A stretch of DNA of 64,000 nt from Spiroplasma endosymbiont of Dioctria linearis (GTDB lineage: Bacteria; Bacillota_I; Bacilli_A; Mycoplasmatales; Mycoplasmataceae), in contig NZ_OZ034984.1 of the NCBI RefSeq assembly GCF_964030865.1, forward strand, positions 992,001-1,056,000. The letters are read 5' to 3'. Every line of letters starts with the position of its first letter. Within the stretch, counting starts at the first letter, position 1. Made by a program: the position numbers and the translations under genes. This document shows, in pieces, positions 40,773-52,323 of this stretch. The notes under the pieces were generated by a model. The model was not told where the DNA came from. It did not search any database and saw only the letters and a list, made by a program, of their open reading frames with translations.

Positions 40773-41218
40773 TATTCTGTACCCTCTACAAAGACTTTTA
40801 GTGTAGCAATAATTTTAAAATCAAGCTTAATTTTTAAATAAAATAAACCAAGCTTATTAATATTTTCATGCTTCTCAAATTTTCTTTTATCTAAATCAAT
40901 AAGAAATTCTTTTTTAATTCTATCTGTAATTTGAGAAAGTGAAATTGAGCCAAAGGGTTTTCCATCTTTTGTTTTTATTTTAAAGTTTAATTGAATATCT
41001 TCAATCTTTAACTTTAAATTATTTATTTCAATTTCTTTTTCTGCTTTAATTTTTTCTTCTTTTACTTTTCTAACATTTAAGTGGCTTAAATCTCCTTTTG
41101 ATGCAACAATTGCTAAACCCTTTGGAATTAAAAAATTTGTTGCATATCCATCAGACACATTTACAACATCATCTTTTTTGCCATAGTTTTTTACATCACT
41201 TAATAGAATTACTTTCAT
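40772..41218 (-). CDS. rplI: Ribosomal protein L9
   Basis: A 148-residue large-subunit protein. The N-terminal signature KVILLSDVKNYGKKDDVVNVSDGYATNFLIPKGLA is diagnostic. It continues into the long linker helix and C-terminal domain. ATG 41218 is preferred because AAGGTG lies 6 bases before it; the in-frame GTG at 41227 is part of that site. Confidence 0.96.
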   Translation of the reverse strand: MKVILLSDVKNYGKKDDVVNVSDGYATNFLIPKGLAIVASKGDLSHLNVRKVKEEKIKAEKEIEINNLKLKIEDIQLNFKIKTKDGKPFGSISLSQITDRIKKEFLIDLDKRKFEKHENINKLGLFYLKIKLDFKIIATLKVFVEGTE

Positions 41219-41241
41219 TTTTTTCACCTTAATAATTATAA

Positions 41242-41268
41242 CAAATAAAAAACACCTTGTTGGTGTTT
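41242..41268 (-). terminator. rpsF-ssb-rpsR terminator
   Basis: AAACACC-AACA-GGTGTTT type hairpin followed by a T tract, right after the rpsR stop. Confidence 0.8.
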
Positions 41269-41277
41269 GAAAAATTA

Positions 41278-41499
41278 TTATTGAACAACAAAAGGTAATA
41301 AACCCATTCCTCTTGCTCTTTTAATTGCAATAGCTAACATTCTTTGATGTTTAGGTGATGTACCTGTTACTCTCTTTGGTAAGATTTGTCCATTAGCTGA
41401 TATAAATTTTTTTAAAAGGTCTACATCTTTATAGTCAATATAATCAATATTGTTTTTTGCAAAGAAATTAACTTTTTTTCTTCTTACAAATTTTTTCAT
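41278..41499 (-). CDS. rpsR: Ribosomal protein S18
   Basis: A 73-residue small-subunit protein that pairs with S6. The pattern [41 protein letters not shown] is characteristic. It is the last gene of rpsF-ssb-rpsR, 16 bases after ssb. Confidence 0.97.
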   Translation of the reverse strand: MKKFVRRKKVNFFAKNNIDYIDYKDVDLLKKFISANGQILPKRVTGTSPKHQRMLAIAIKRARGMGLLPFVVQ

Positions 41500-41515
41500 T
41501 TTTTATTCTCCTCTT

Positions 41516-41968
41516 TTAGTCTTCTCATAAAATTGAATCATCATTCGATGATTTTGAATCGTCTATTAGATCAAAATCAAAATTATTTGATGTTTGTTGT
41601 GTAGATGATTTTGATTGGTTTGATTCAAATGAATTATTTGATCCAGGTTGGTTACTTGCAGTACCAGTGCCACTCAAAAATTCTATCCTATTAGCTCTCA
41701 CTGTAACTATTTGTAAAAATTGGCCATTAGTATTTTCTTGTCTAACATTAATAGCACCTTCAACAGAAATCTGAGCTCCCTTTTTTACAAACTTTGCAAG
41801 ATTTTCTGCTGTTTTTTCTCATGCAAAACAAGGTACAAATTGTGTAAATTGATTACCCCCAGAAAATTCATTAACAGCTAATGTGAACGGAACATAAGAT
41901 TTACCATTTGATGAACTTCTAAGTTCAGGATCTTTTGTTATTCTTCCAATTAAATTTACTGAATTCAT
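41516..41968 (-). CDS. ssb: Single-stranded DNA-binding protein
   Basis: A 150-residue tetrameric OB-fold protein with TGA-Trp codons. VNLIGRITKDPELR and FVPCFAWEKTAENLAKFVKKG define the fold. The linker is N/S/Q-rich. The tail DDSILWED stands in for the usual DDDIPF interaction peptide, with two extra residues after the hydrophobic pair. It lies between rpsF and rpsR as in most Firmicutes. Confidence 0.96.
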
Positions 41969-41989
41969 TTAAATTCTCCTTCAAATATA

Positions 41990-42556
41990 TTAAGCAGCTT
42001 CTTTTTCAACTTTTGTTACTTTTACTTCTTTATCCTCAGTTTTAACAGCAGCCTTTGGTTTTGTTGCTTTTACTTCTTTTACTTCTTTTACTTCTTTTAC
42101 TTCTTTTACTTCTTTTACTTCTCTATTAACTTTTGCTTCTCTAAATTCTTGTGAATTAGAATTTTCATCTCTTCTTGGCATTCTTCTATCAAATCCTCTT
42201 GAAGGCTTTTTCTCTTCTTTAAATTTAGACATATCAGTTTTTGATAATTTTGTTGATTGAATGTATCTTTTTTCATTTTCAGTATTAATCACTTGATATC
42301 TAACAACATTTTTATCAATTCTTGAAACACGTTCAAATTCATTAATATTTACAGAATCTGTTTCAACTATTACAACAGTATAATAACCTTTTTTCTTTTT
42401 CTTAATTACATATGCAAAATCTTTTAAACCTCAGTCTTCTGATTCTAAAATTTTTCCGCCATTATTAGTAAGTATGTCATGTAATTTTTTTTGTACAGAT
42501 TTAATATCTGTTACATCTTGATCAATGATATACATTATTTCGTATTTTCTAATCAT
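41990..42556 (-). CDS. rpsF: Ribosomal protein S6 with a repeat-bearing C-terminal tail
   Basis: A 188-residue small-subunit protein. The first 95 residues are ordinary S6 (RKYEIMYIIDQDVTD, DWGLKDFAYVIKKKKKGYYTVV, INEFERVSRIDKNVVRYQVI). A charged tail of about 90 residues follows, with a run of six EVK triplets encoded by a perfect 9-bp tandem repeat. ATG 42556 is preceded by AAGGAG, which is held inside a leader hairpin. Confidence 0.95.
42068..42121. repeat. 9-bp tandem repeat x6 within rpsF
   Basis: TTTTACTTC is repeated six times without a mismatch (54 bp), encoding (EVK)6 in the S6 tail. The unit keeps the frame, so copy changes would only lengthen or shorten the tail. Confidence 0.95.
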
Positions 42557-42563
42557 ATTCTAT

Positions 42564-42617
42564 CTCCTTGTGGTCTTTTGGCCTAGTTAAAGGCAAGGAG
42601 TTAATAAAAATTAACTC
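42564..42617 (-). promoter_or_regulatory. rpsF leader with SD-sequestering hairpin (S6:S18 leader position)
   Basis: CTCCTTG (42570-42564 on plus) pairs with CAAGGAG (42600-42594), so the rpsF Shine-Dalgarno AAGGAG is closed in a stem; an inner GCCT/AGGC helix lies within. Upstream, GAGTTAAT/ATTAACTC (42598-42605 with 42610-42617) forms a second stem using part of the same bases, so the two exclude each other. Known S6:S18 feedback leaders occupy this place. Confidence 0.65.
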
Positions 42618-42625
42618 GCTTATTT

Positions 42626-42655
42626 ATTATATAGTAAAAATTAATGTTTATTCAA
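42626..42655 (-). promoter_or_regulatory. rpsF promoter
   Basis: TTGAAT (42655-42650) and TATAAT (42631-42626) with an 18-bp spacer, about 10 bases before the leader hairpins. Confidence 0.65.
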
Positions 42656-42673
42656 GATAGATTCAATTTATAA

Positions 42674-43279
42674 CTAACCTTGTACATCTTTTCTAAAAGT
42701 AATTTTTATATTACTTTCTTCACCATCAATAAATTTAACTTTACTACTTTGTTTTTCAATCATTTGACAATCATCATAAGCTTTAAAATTTTTTTTCTCA
42801 TAGGCTTTTTTTATTATTTCAGTTTTAAAACCCTGAGGTGTTTGAGTTTGGATATAAAAATCTCTATTAACAGTTTTTATTTTATTTTTTTTAATTAACT
42901 TTAAACAGTTTATAACTTTTAATGTTGGAACTACGCAATCATACTTTTTTAAATTTTTTATAATTGATTTAATAAGTTCTTTAGACACAAAAGGTCTAGC
43001 ACCATCATGAATTAATACATAGTTTTCCTTGCTTAATTCTAAACCCTTTTTTACAGATTCAGCTCTTGTTTCTCCCCCTTGAACTAAAATGATTTTTTTA
43101 TCTTTAATTAAATTAAAAACTTCCTTATTTGATACTAAAATAATCTCTTTAATTTCTTTAATATTATAAAAACTACTTATTGTTTTATTTATTAATAATT
43201 CATTCCCAATTTTCACTAACATTTTATTTTGTCCAAATCTCTCACTAGAACCATTTGCAACAATAATTAAGGATATCAT
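42674..43279 (-). CDS. ispD: 2-C-methyl-D-erythritol 4-phosphate cytidylyltransferase
   Basis: Step of the MEP isoprenoid pathway that makes CDP-methylerythritol. It has 201 residues with no TGA-Trp needed. ANGSSERFGQNKM is the nucleotide-binding N-terminus, a diverged form of AAGxGxRMG. VQGGETRAESVKKGL, VLIHDGARPF and QTPQGFK are diagnostic. Other MEP genes are not in the window. Ribitol-phosphate cytidylyltransferase (TarI) is a related alternative. Confidence 0.9.
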   Translation of the reverse strand: MISLIIVANGSSERFGQNKMLVKIGNELLINKTISSFYNIKEIKEIILVSNKEVFNLIKDKKIILVQGGETRAESVKKGLELSKENYVLIHDGARPFVSKELIKSIIKNLKKYDCVVPTLKVINCLKLIKKNKIKTVNRDFYIQTQTPQGFKTEIIKKAYEKKNFKAYDDCQMIEKQSSKVKFIDGEESNIKITFRKDVQG

Positions 43280-43303
43280 TTTTTATCACCAATCTAATTA
43301 TAA

Positions 43304-43328
43304 ATAAAATCACAACAAAGTTGTGATT
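43304..43328 (-). terminator. Terminator after the AsnA-like gene
   Basis: AATCACAAC-TTT-GTTGTGATT hairpin followed by a T-rich tract. The stem overlaps the stop codon. Confidence 0.8.
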
Positions 43329-44333
43329 AAAAAATATTAATATTATTTATTTTGCAATATTCCATAAATTCCTTACCTCATATTGAAGAATGAATCTCTC
43401 CAATATGTTGCTTTTCAAGAATTGTCATAACAACTCTATTTATTAAAACACCAACTGATAAAGTTAAAGGTAGCTCATTTGACTTAATTAAATGATTATA
43501 CTCATTATTAATTTTGCTATTTTCTTTTAGTATTAAGTTTTGTTCCTTTAAGGTTTTTCTATCAACTTGAAATCCTGCATAAGAAACTGATATAGATTTT
43601 TCACATTCCCCATTATAAATATAAAGCTTAGAGTAAGTTTTTAAATTAAAAACATCTTCAGACAACTGACCAATATTTTTTTGATTAAAAATTTTATCTG
43701 CATAATTTTGAATTACAAAACTACCATTATCTTTACCAAATTTATTTAATCTTTCAGTAAAAGTTAATAAAGGATATAATTCTCTAAGTTTTTCGTAAGT
43801 TATAAATGTTAGAGTTTTTGAGTAGTGAAAGGTATTTAAATTTTGAAATTTTTGACTAATCTTTAAATCAATAAAACACAAAATTTTATAAATCTCTATT
43901 AATTTATTATTTAGAAATTCCATATCAACTTCATCAACAAGAATCTCTAAACCAATTTCTTCATATATTAAGGAACTTGTGTTATCTAAGTTAACATCTC
44001 TATTAACTGTAGTAAAATTAGTTATTATTCCACTTATAGTTCTATCATCATTCTCTAGATTTCTTAAAAAATATCTTCTTCATTTATTATTTGCTTGCAT
44101 TATTTCACCATACTCATTCTGACTTACAATATCAAAATCGATTGGTCTTTTTGTTTGCTGAAAATCATCATTTAATCATACTGATTTATTTGTGATTAGA
44201 CCACTGGACATATTCAATAAATTAAATTTGCTTTTCAAAGAAGAGAAAATATTTTCTTTAATAAATTCTATTCCCTCTATAGTATCTTTAAAGTTTAATT
44301 TAGATACATAACCTAATGCAATACCATATTTCA

Positions 44334-44334
<1 letters not shown>
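43327..44334 (-). CDS. AsnA-like protein (aspartate-ammonia ligase fold), probably not catalytic
   Basis: A 335-residue protein of AsnA length with TGA-Trp codons. Its end LPLTLSVGVLINRVVMTILEKQHIGEIHSSIWG aligns with the AsnA C-terminus [33 protein letters not shown], and ITYEKLRELYPLLTFTERLNKFGKDNGSFV with the middle. But the glycine-rich GGGIGQSR is reduced to SVGVLINR. The family's RPDE, RAPDYDDW and DQWDWE stretches are not recognisable either. It may be a regulator or a decaying synthetase. ATG 44334 overlaps the lysS stop as TAATG. Confidence 0.7.
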
Positions 44335-45845
<1,511 letters not shown>

Positions 45846-45849
45846 TTTC

Positions 45850-46836
45850 TTATTCTCCTAAGTTTCCATCTTCATAAAATTTAAATATTTTTTTTATATC
45901 TTCTAATGATTCTATAGTAGTTGCCATTTTTTTCATTTCTTTTATTTTATTATCTGAACCTAATGTTCCTAAATATCAAAGAAGTTGTTTTCTCATTTCT
46001 CTAATTGCAAATTCTTCTCCACGCATTTCAATTAAAATATTTGCATGTCTTGTCACTGTTGCTTTTCACTCTTGATAACTTGGTCCCTCTAAAAATTCAC
46101 CAGTATCAAGATAGTGTTGTATCTCTCTAAAAACTCATGGATTACCTTGTGCTGCTCTTGCAATCATAATTCCATCACAACCAGTTTCTTCAATCATTGC
46201 CTTTGCTGAAGGACCATCAAAAACATCACCATTCCCAATTACAGGAATTTTAACTGCCTCTTTTACTTTTCTAATTCAACTTCAATCTGCTTTACCATTA
46301 TAAAATTGATTTCTTGTTCTTCCATGTACAGCTATAGCACTTGCTCCATTTTTTTCAGCTATTTTTGCAAGTTCAACCACATTTCTGTTTTCATCATCTC
46401 AACCAATTCTCATTTTTACAGTTACTGGTTTAGAAGTGTTTTCAACAACTGCCTTAATTACTTCTCCAACTCTTTCTGGATATTTTAATAAATTTGCTCC
46501 TGCTTGACTTCTTAATGCCACTTTTGGTGCAGGACAACCCATATTTATATCTATAACATCACACTCAGAAAATTCTTCAACAATTTTTGCACCTTCAACA
46601 AATGAATCAGTATCAAATCCAAAAATTTGTAAAGTAATTGGATGTTCCAGTTCAGAAACCTCAATCATAGTTTTAGTTTTTTGATTATTATGAACTAAAC
46701 CTTCTGTACTAACCATCTCAGCATATACTAAAGACGCTCCTTTTTCTTTACAAATAATTCTGAAAGCTGCATTTGTAGTTCCTGCCATTGGACCCAAAAA
46801 TACTTTACCTTTTATAACTATATTTCTAATTTTCAT
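45850..46836 (-). CDS. dusB: tRNA-dihydrouridine synthase
   Basis: FMN enzyme that reduces uridines in tRNA, 328 residues with TGA-Trp codons. FLGPMAGTTNAAFR, IDINMGCPAPK and the catalytic Cys of NMGCP are visible, as are VTVKMRIGWDD and AVHGRTRNQFY. DusB type is by similarity; the target positions are not shown by sequence. It is next to lysS, as in Bacillus, and coupled to the DUF1904 gene by TAATG. Confidence 0.93.
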
Positions 46837-47150
46837 TAATTTTTATTTTCTCCATTTATATATAATAAATTATTTATTTCTTTAAATATAACGTATATAT
46901 TTTTTGATATTTTCGAAAAGAATTTATTAATATGATTAACAACCTCAGCTTGTTTTAAAGATCTTGCAATTCAATCAATATTTATTTGAATTACATCTTT
47001 TTCATAACCATTTGCAATTAAAGTACTAGGGTCATTTCAAAAAACTATTTTTTTAGAATCAGTATCCATAATTAAAGCTAATTCATCAATTTTTTTAAAA
47101 TATTCTTTAAGGTGAGTTTCATCCACACCTTTAAAACTAAAAATTGGCAT
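46836..47150 (-). CDS. DUF1904 family protein
   Basis: A 104-residue protein with two TGA-Trp codons. The opening MPIFSFKGVDETHLKEYFKKIDELALI and the phrase KIVFWNDPSTLI match the DUF1904 family of small Firmicute and Mollicute proteins, which may share the tautomerase-like fold with a leading Pro2. The function is unknown. There is no signal peptide. It shares TAATG with dusB, so the two are made together. Confidence 0.7.
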
Positions 47151-47207
47151 AATTTCTCCACCTTTAACAATTATAATTATATACTTTTTTTAAACCCATT
47201 TTAAGAT

Positions 47208-47237
47208 TAAAAAACTACAAATTATTCATTTGTAGTT
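47208..47237 (-). terminator. Terminator after the ABC ATPase gene
   Basis: AACTACAAAT-GAATA-ATTTGTAGTT 10-bp stem followed by six T. Confidence 0.85.
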
Positions 47238-47250
47238 TAGAGTTTTTGAA

Positions 47251-48243
47251 CTATGATCAGTCAATTTGAGCTGGTCTTTTTGGAGATTTATTATGCTTAA
47301 TTTCATCAATTAAGCCATTTCTTACGTGTATTACAGTATCTCCAATTTCACTAATATTTGGATTATGTGTAACAATGATTACAGTTGTATTATATTTTTC
47401 CTTTACATCAACAAGAATATCCAATACTTTTCTACCCATCTCTTCATCTAGTGCTCCTGTTGGTTCATCACCAAATAGAATTTCGGGGTTTTTTGCTAAT
47501 GCTCTAGCAATTGAAACCCTTTGTTGTTGTCCACCAGACATTTGATGTGGGTATTTATTCATTTGTTCTTCCATACCAATAGTTTTAAAGATTTCTTCAA
47601 TTGACATTTTATTTTCTTTTGATTTACTTAAGTTTTCTCCAACTTCTGCATTTTCTTTTGCAGTTAAGTTTGAAAGCAGATTGTATTGTTGGAATATAAA
47701 ACCAACATTTTCTCTACGAAATTTTGTTAAATGAGAGTCTTTCAATAAAGACAAATTATTACCTAGAACAAAGACATCACCCTCTGATGCCTTATCCAAT
47801 CCTGAGATTGTATTTAATAAAGTTGTTTTTCCTGAACCAGATGGTCCAAGTATTACAATAAATTTACCCTTTTCAAGTTTCAAGTCCACACCGCGTAACA
47901 CAGGAGTTAACATATCTCCAGTCACATATCATCTTTTTACGTTGTATAGCTCAATAACATTTTTATCTAAATCAGGATTATTACCTGTTGTAGATACTAT
48001 TTTACCTTCTAATATTTTTTTTGAATATTTTGAGGTATTTTGTTTTTGGACCTTATTTTTCAATTTTAATCCTTTAACACCTTCTTCAGTTACTAATGGT
48101 AACTGAACATGTTCAAATTCTCTTATAAGAGTTTGATCCATACCAACCGAAGTTTTTTTAGTTAGTTTTTTATTGTCAATCCTTTCAGATTGTTTTAAAT
48201 CTGCTTCAACCCTTTTTTGTTGTTTTAAATCTTTGTCTTCCAT
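47251..48243 (-). CDS. ABC transporter ATP-binding protein, LolD/MacB type, with N-terminal extension
   Basis: A 330-residue ATPase with two TGA-Trp codons. Walker A is GPSGSGKTT, the Q-loop FIFQQYNLL, the signature MSGGQQQRVSIARAL and Walker B EILFGDEPTGALDE, the MacB/LolD/FtsE group. The first 105 residues are an unusual charged, Lys/Gln-rich extension before the ABC domain. No permease gene is next to it, so its membrane partner must be elsewhere. It stands alone between its own promoter and terminator. Confidence 0.9.
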
Positions 48244-48282
48244 ATTAAACTCCTTAATATAGAACTTAAATACACCTATAAT

Positions 48283-48291
48283 AGTATAACA
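48283..48291 (-). promoter_or_regulatory. Extended -10 promoter of the ABC ATPase gene
   Basis: TGTTATACT (TG-n-TATACT) lies 40 bases before the ATG, just downstream of the hslO stop. Confidence 0.5.
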
Positions 48292-48297
48292 TAAATC

Positions 48298-49146
48298 CTA
48301 TTTAATCTCATTTGGTTTTACATTATATTGTTTTTTACAAAAATCACAAGTAACTTCTACCAGTTCTCCCTGTTCAATAATTTTTTTAATCTCTTTTTCT
48401 CCTAATAATTTAACTGAAGATATTACCTTATCAATATTACAAGTACATTCAAATTTTAACTCACTAATACCTAGGATTTTTGCATCACTACAAATATCTT
48501 TTATTAATGACTCATAGTTAGTTGTATTTATTAGAGTTTTAACTAAGTGATCTAATGTTCCTATCTTCTCTTCTACAAAATCAATATCTTCATCTTTAAA
48601 TCCAGGAAGTAATTGAATAATTATTCCACATGCCTTTTTAATGTTTGCATCTTCATCCAATTCAATTGTTGAAGTAATTAAAGAATTAATTTGGTCACTT
48701 TGTTGTAAATAGTACATAAAATCAAAATTAATCTCACCTGAAATTATTTCTACTCTTGAAGTATAAGGAGAAGTTTCCCCATTATCTCTAGATATTTGTA
48801 AAAATCCTTGTTTTCCAACTACTTGTGATAAAGCACTTCCCTCCTCAAGATTAATTTTATCAATTTCAAAGTTTGGGTTTTGAATATATCCTCTTACTTT
48901 TTTATCCTGAAATTCAGCAATTATTGATCCACCAAGACCCATTCCATTTAAATTAGTAGTCATTTTACTTCCATCTTTTATAGATAAGCTCAAAAGAGCA
49001 TTATCTATAATTGTTCTACCTAATGCTACTAAAGCAAGAGGATTTGCATTTTGCAATACTGCAATTTCTTTAAAACTTTCTGTAATATCAACTATTGATA
49101 TTTTGACATTATTTTTTTTACTTATAGCTCTAATTTCCATATCCAT
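48298..49146 (-). CDS. hslO: Redox-regulated chaperone Hsp33
   Basis: Holdase activated by oxidation, 282 residues. The C-terminal zinc switch is present as CTC, then CDFC about 30 residues later (CxC-n-CxxC). The N-terminal domain has LGRTIIDNALL and the Gly-rich MGLGGSII. ATG 49146 has AAGGAG 9 bases before it. It follows ftsH, as in Bacillus. Confidence 0.95.
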   Translation of the reverse strand: MDMEIRAISKKNNVKISIVDITESFKEIAVLQNANPLALVALGRTIIDNALLSLSIKDGSKMTTNLNGMGLGGSIIAEFQDKKVRGYIQNPNFEIDKINLEEGSALSQVVGKQGFLQISRDNGETSPYTSRVEIISGEINFDFMYYLQQSDQINSLITSTIELDEDANIKKACGIIIQLLPGFKDEDIDFVEEKIGTLDHLVKTLINTTNYESLIKDICSDAKILGISELKFECTCNIDKVISSVKLLGEKEIKKIIEQGELVEVTCDFCKKQYNVKPNEIK

Positions 49147-49177
49147 AATTTTGTTCTCCTTGAAATTCACTTATATT

Positions 49178-49183
49178 ATTATA
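49178..49183 (-). promoter_or_regulatory. Candidate hslO -10 box
   Basis: TATAAT lies 32 bases before the hslO ATG, just after the ftsH terminator. Confidence 0.45.
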
Positions 49184-49195
49184 CTTGTTTAAAAA

Positions 49196-49224
49196 ATAAA
49201 AAAACACTTTAAGATAAAGTGTTT
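49196..49224 (-). terminator. ftsH terminator
   Basis: AAACACTTT-ATCTT-AAAGTGTTT hairpin followed by a T run. It starts on the last base of the ftsH stop codon. Confidence 0.85.
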
Positions 49225-51140
49225 TACTTATCATCTTCATCTGGTTCAAACTCTAATATTGCACCAGATTCTTTTTTCTTATCTTCAACATCTTTTCTGT
49301 TTTTTTCTTCTACAACTTCTTTTGGTAATTTATTATGTTTATCAATGTAATCAATTTGCTCAGCAGTAATTGTTTCTAATACTCTTAAAGACTCTGCAAT
49401 TAATTCTAAAACATCTTTATGCTTATTTATAACTTCTAATGCAGTCTTGTAACATTTCTCTAAAATAGTGTTTATCTCTGTATCAATTTTAAATGCCACC
49501 TCATCTGAATAAACTCCTTTTGTTTGTCCATATGATTCCTCTTGCATTGTTAAATATTTTGTAAGTCCTAAAGTTGACATACCAAATTGTGTAACCATTC
49601 TTCTTGCAATATTTGTAGCTTTATCTAAATCATCATGTGCTCCTGTTGTAATTTTATTTTTACCAAACATAATTTCTTCAGCAGCTCTACCCCCAAGATA
49701 ACCAGCGATTGATGCAAATAAATCTTCTTTTGATGAAAAATTTGATTCATCCTTTGGAGTCATAATTGTATAACCCCCGGCATTACCTCTAGGAATTATA
49801 GTAACTTTTTGAACTTTTGATGCAGATTCTAATCTCAATCCCATTAATGCATGTCCTGCTTCGTGATATGAAACAATTTGCTTATCTTGCATTGTCATAG
49901 CTCTTGATTTTTTAGCTGGTCCACCAACTACTCTGTCAATAGCTTCATCTATATCTAAAATATTAATCATTTTTCTTTTATCTCTAACAACAAGAATTGC
50001 TGCTTCATTAAGAACATTTTCTAGTTGTGCTCCTGAAAAACCTGGCGTTCTTTCAGCAATACGCTTTCAATCAATTTCAGGTGATACAGATTTATTTCTT
50101 GAATGAAGTTTTAATATTGCTTCTCTCTCACGAATATCTGGTAATGATATTTGAATAGTTCTATCAAATCTTCCTGGTCTTAATAAGGCACTGTCTAAAA
50201 CATCAACTCTGTTAGTTGCTGCCATAACAATAACTCCAGTATTTGATGCAAAACCATCCATTTCAACAAGTAATTGATTTAATGTTTGTTCATTTGTTGA
50301 AGCTCCCATTCCACCACTACGTTTTCTACCAACAGCATCAATTTCATCAATAAAAATGATACATGGTGCTGCTTTTTTAGCATCACTAAAAAGATCTCTT
50401 ACTCTACTTGCTCCTAAACCAACAAACATTTCTTCAAACTCAGAACCAGCCATTGAGAAAAATGCAACGCCAGCTTCCCCAGCAACTGCTTTTGCTAATA
50501 AAGTCTTACCTGTTCCAGGAGGTCCCTCCATAAGAACACCTTTTGGTACTCTAGCTCCCATTAATGCATACTTATTAGGATTTTTTAAATAATCAACAAG
50601 TTCAACAAGTTCAATTTTTTCTTCATTAATACCTGCAACGTCTGAAAATTTAACATCTGATTTAATTTCTCTTGGTCTTGTGTTTTTGCCTGGTCCAAAC
50701 ATTCCACCACCCATTCCACCTTTTGACATAGATGAGAATATTCAAATATAAAAACCAATTAAAATTACCATTGGTAATAAATTAATTATTAAAGTCATAA
50801 ACGGTGAATTTCCTTGTGATATTGTTATTATGTTTTGAGTAAAATCCTTAAAAGCATTATTATCATCACGAAGTGAAGTATAAGATGAATTAGTTAAAGT
50901 TAAAACAAACTTCCTTACTACTCCAGAACTATTAGTATATGACCCAGATATAATGTGTAAACCACTGTATACCTGTTCCGTTGAATTTTTACTTATTTTA
51001 TTATTCATTAATAGCTCAACGAATTCTGATTCTGTTAGTTTATCTGATGTCCCTGCAATAAACTGTCAAATAACAATTCCTATTACTATTAACATAACTA
51101 TAAATAAAACCCATAATCATATAGATTTTTTCTTTTTCAT
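49224..51140 (-). CDS. ftsH: ATP-dependent membrane zinc protease FtsH
   Basis: AAA+ quality-control protease, 638 residues with TGA-Trp codons. Transmembrane helices lie at about 7-27 and 118-136. Walker A GPPGTGKT is at 206-213, Walker [13 protein letters not shown] follows, then the second region of homology ([20 protein letters not shown]). The zinc site is HEAGH at 426-430. The C-terminus is acidic. It lies between tilS and hslO, as in Bacillus. Confidence 0.97.
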
Positions 51141-51177
51141 TTTTTCACCGTTTTCTAATTTCTTTATAATTTTATCA

Positions 51178-52323
51178 TTATATGTTTATTTTATTTAAAA
51201 GTATTTTGTTTGTTTTATCAAAAATTAAAATATTTTCATATCTTTTAAGATAGTTTACCTTTTTATCTTTATATATTTTTGATAACAACTTAGCATTTAA
51301 AAAAATCTTAGATTGATATTTTTTTCAGTTATTTGTAACAATAATGTTTTGACTATCAACTATATTATTTTTAAATAGTTGTTCTTTAAAATATTTATTT
51401 TGCTTATCTTCAATTTCAAAAATATTTAAATCCTTAGATTTTAATACTCTAATAGTTTCATAATCTTTCATTAAAATCAGATTACCTTTTTTAATTTCAA
51501 TTAACCTTTTTTTAGATAATAGTTGTTTTAGGAATTCCTTAATAATTGCCTTTTTTGTTTTATATAAAAACTGTGCAAAGTCATTTTTCTCTAAAAAGTT
51601 AAATAAAAGATATTCATTTCAATCATTGTCCTTACAAAAGTTACTTAATTCTAACCGATTAGAGATAGACAAGTTTTTTATTTTTAACTGATAACCTGAT
51701 AATTGATTATTTTTATTCTTAATTTCTTTAATTAATTCATTAAAATCACTTTCACTAAGAGTTGACCTTATTCTATTTCTTTCATATATTAAATTAGAAT
51801 TTGTATAGTCAGTAATATAAGAAATTTTCATATTATCTAAATATTTTAAAATTTCAGACTTCTTAATTGATAATATTGGTCTTAATATTTTCTTATTCTT
51901 ATAAAGGGATTGATTATTTATACCAAAATAAGATACCTTTTTATTACTTTGTTTTTGCATCAAGTATGTTTCAATATGATCATTTAAATTGTGAGCTATC
52001 AATATTGCATCAGCTCCCTGATTCTCCAATTCTTTACAAAAAAAATCATATCTTACATTTCTTGCTCATGATTCAAAATTTTCTTTTAATTCATTATAAT
52101 TTTGCTTAATAGTTTTAATAAAAAAAATAATATTATTCTCCTTACAAAGTTTTTTAATAAGTTCTACATCTTTATTAGAATCTTTTCTAAAATTATAATT
52201 TACATGACAAACTACAAAATTTTTAAATTCATTTTCCAAAAGGTAATTAAAAAGAAAAACACTATCAGGTCCGCCTGATAATCCTAAAATATATTTCTCC
52301 TCTTTTTTTAGCAATTTAATCAC
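51178..52323 (-). CDS. tilS: tRNA(Ile)-lysidine synthase
   Basis: Modifies C34 of tRNA-Ile(CAU) to lysidine so it reads AUA. It has 381 residues with TGA-Trp codons. The PP-loop SGGPDS is at 16-21, with AHNLNDHIETYLM and RPILSIKKSEI further on. The C-terminal half is very Lys/Asn/Ile-rich. The start is probably GTG 52323 (TTG 52326 is also in frame), inside the last codons of the upstream methyltransferase gene. AUA codons are common in this genome, so the enzyme is expected to be essential. Confidence 0.92.

Noticed and set aside
42068-42121. CRISPR-like short repeats
   Set aside because: The units are contiguous with no spacers and encode an EVK run in frame.
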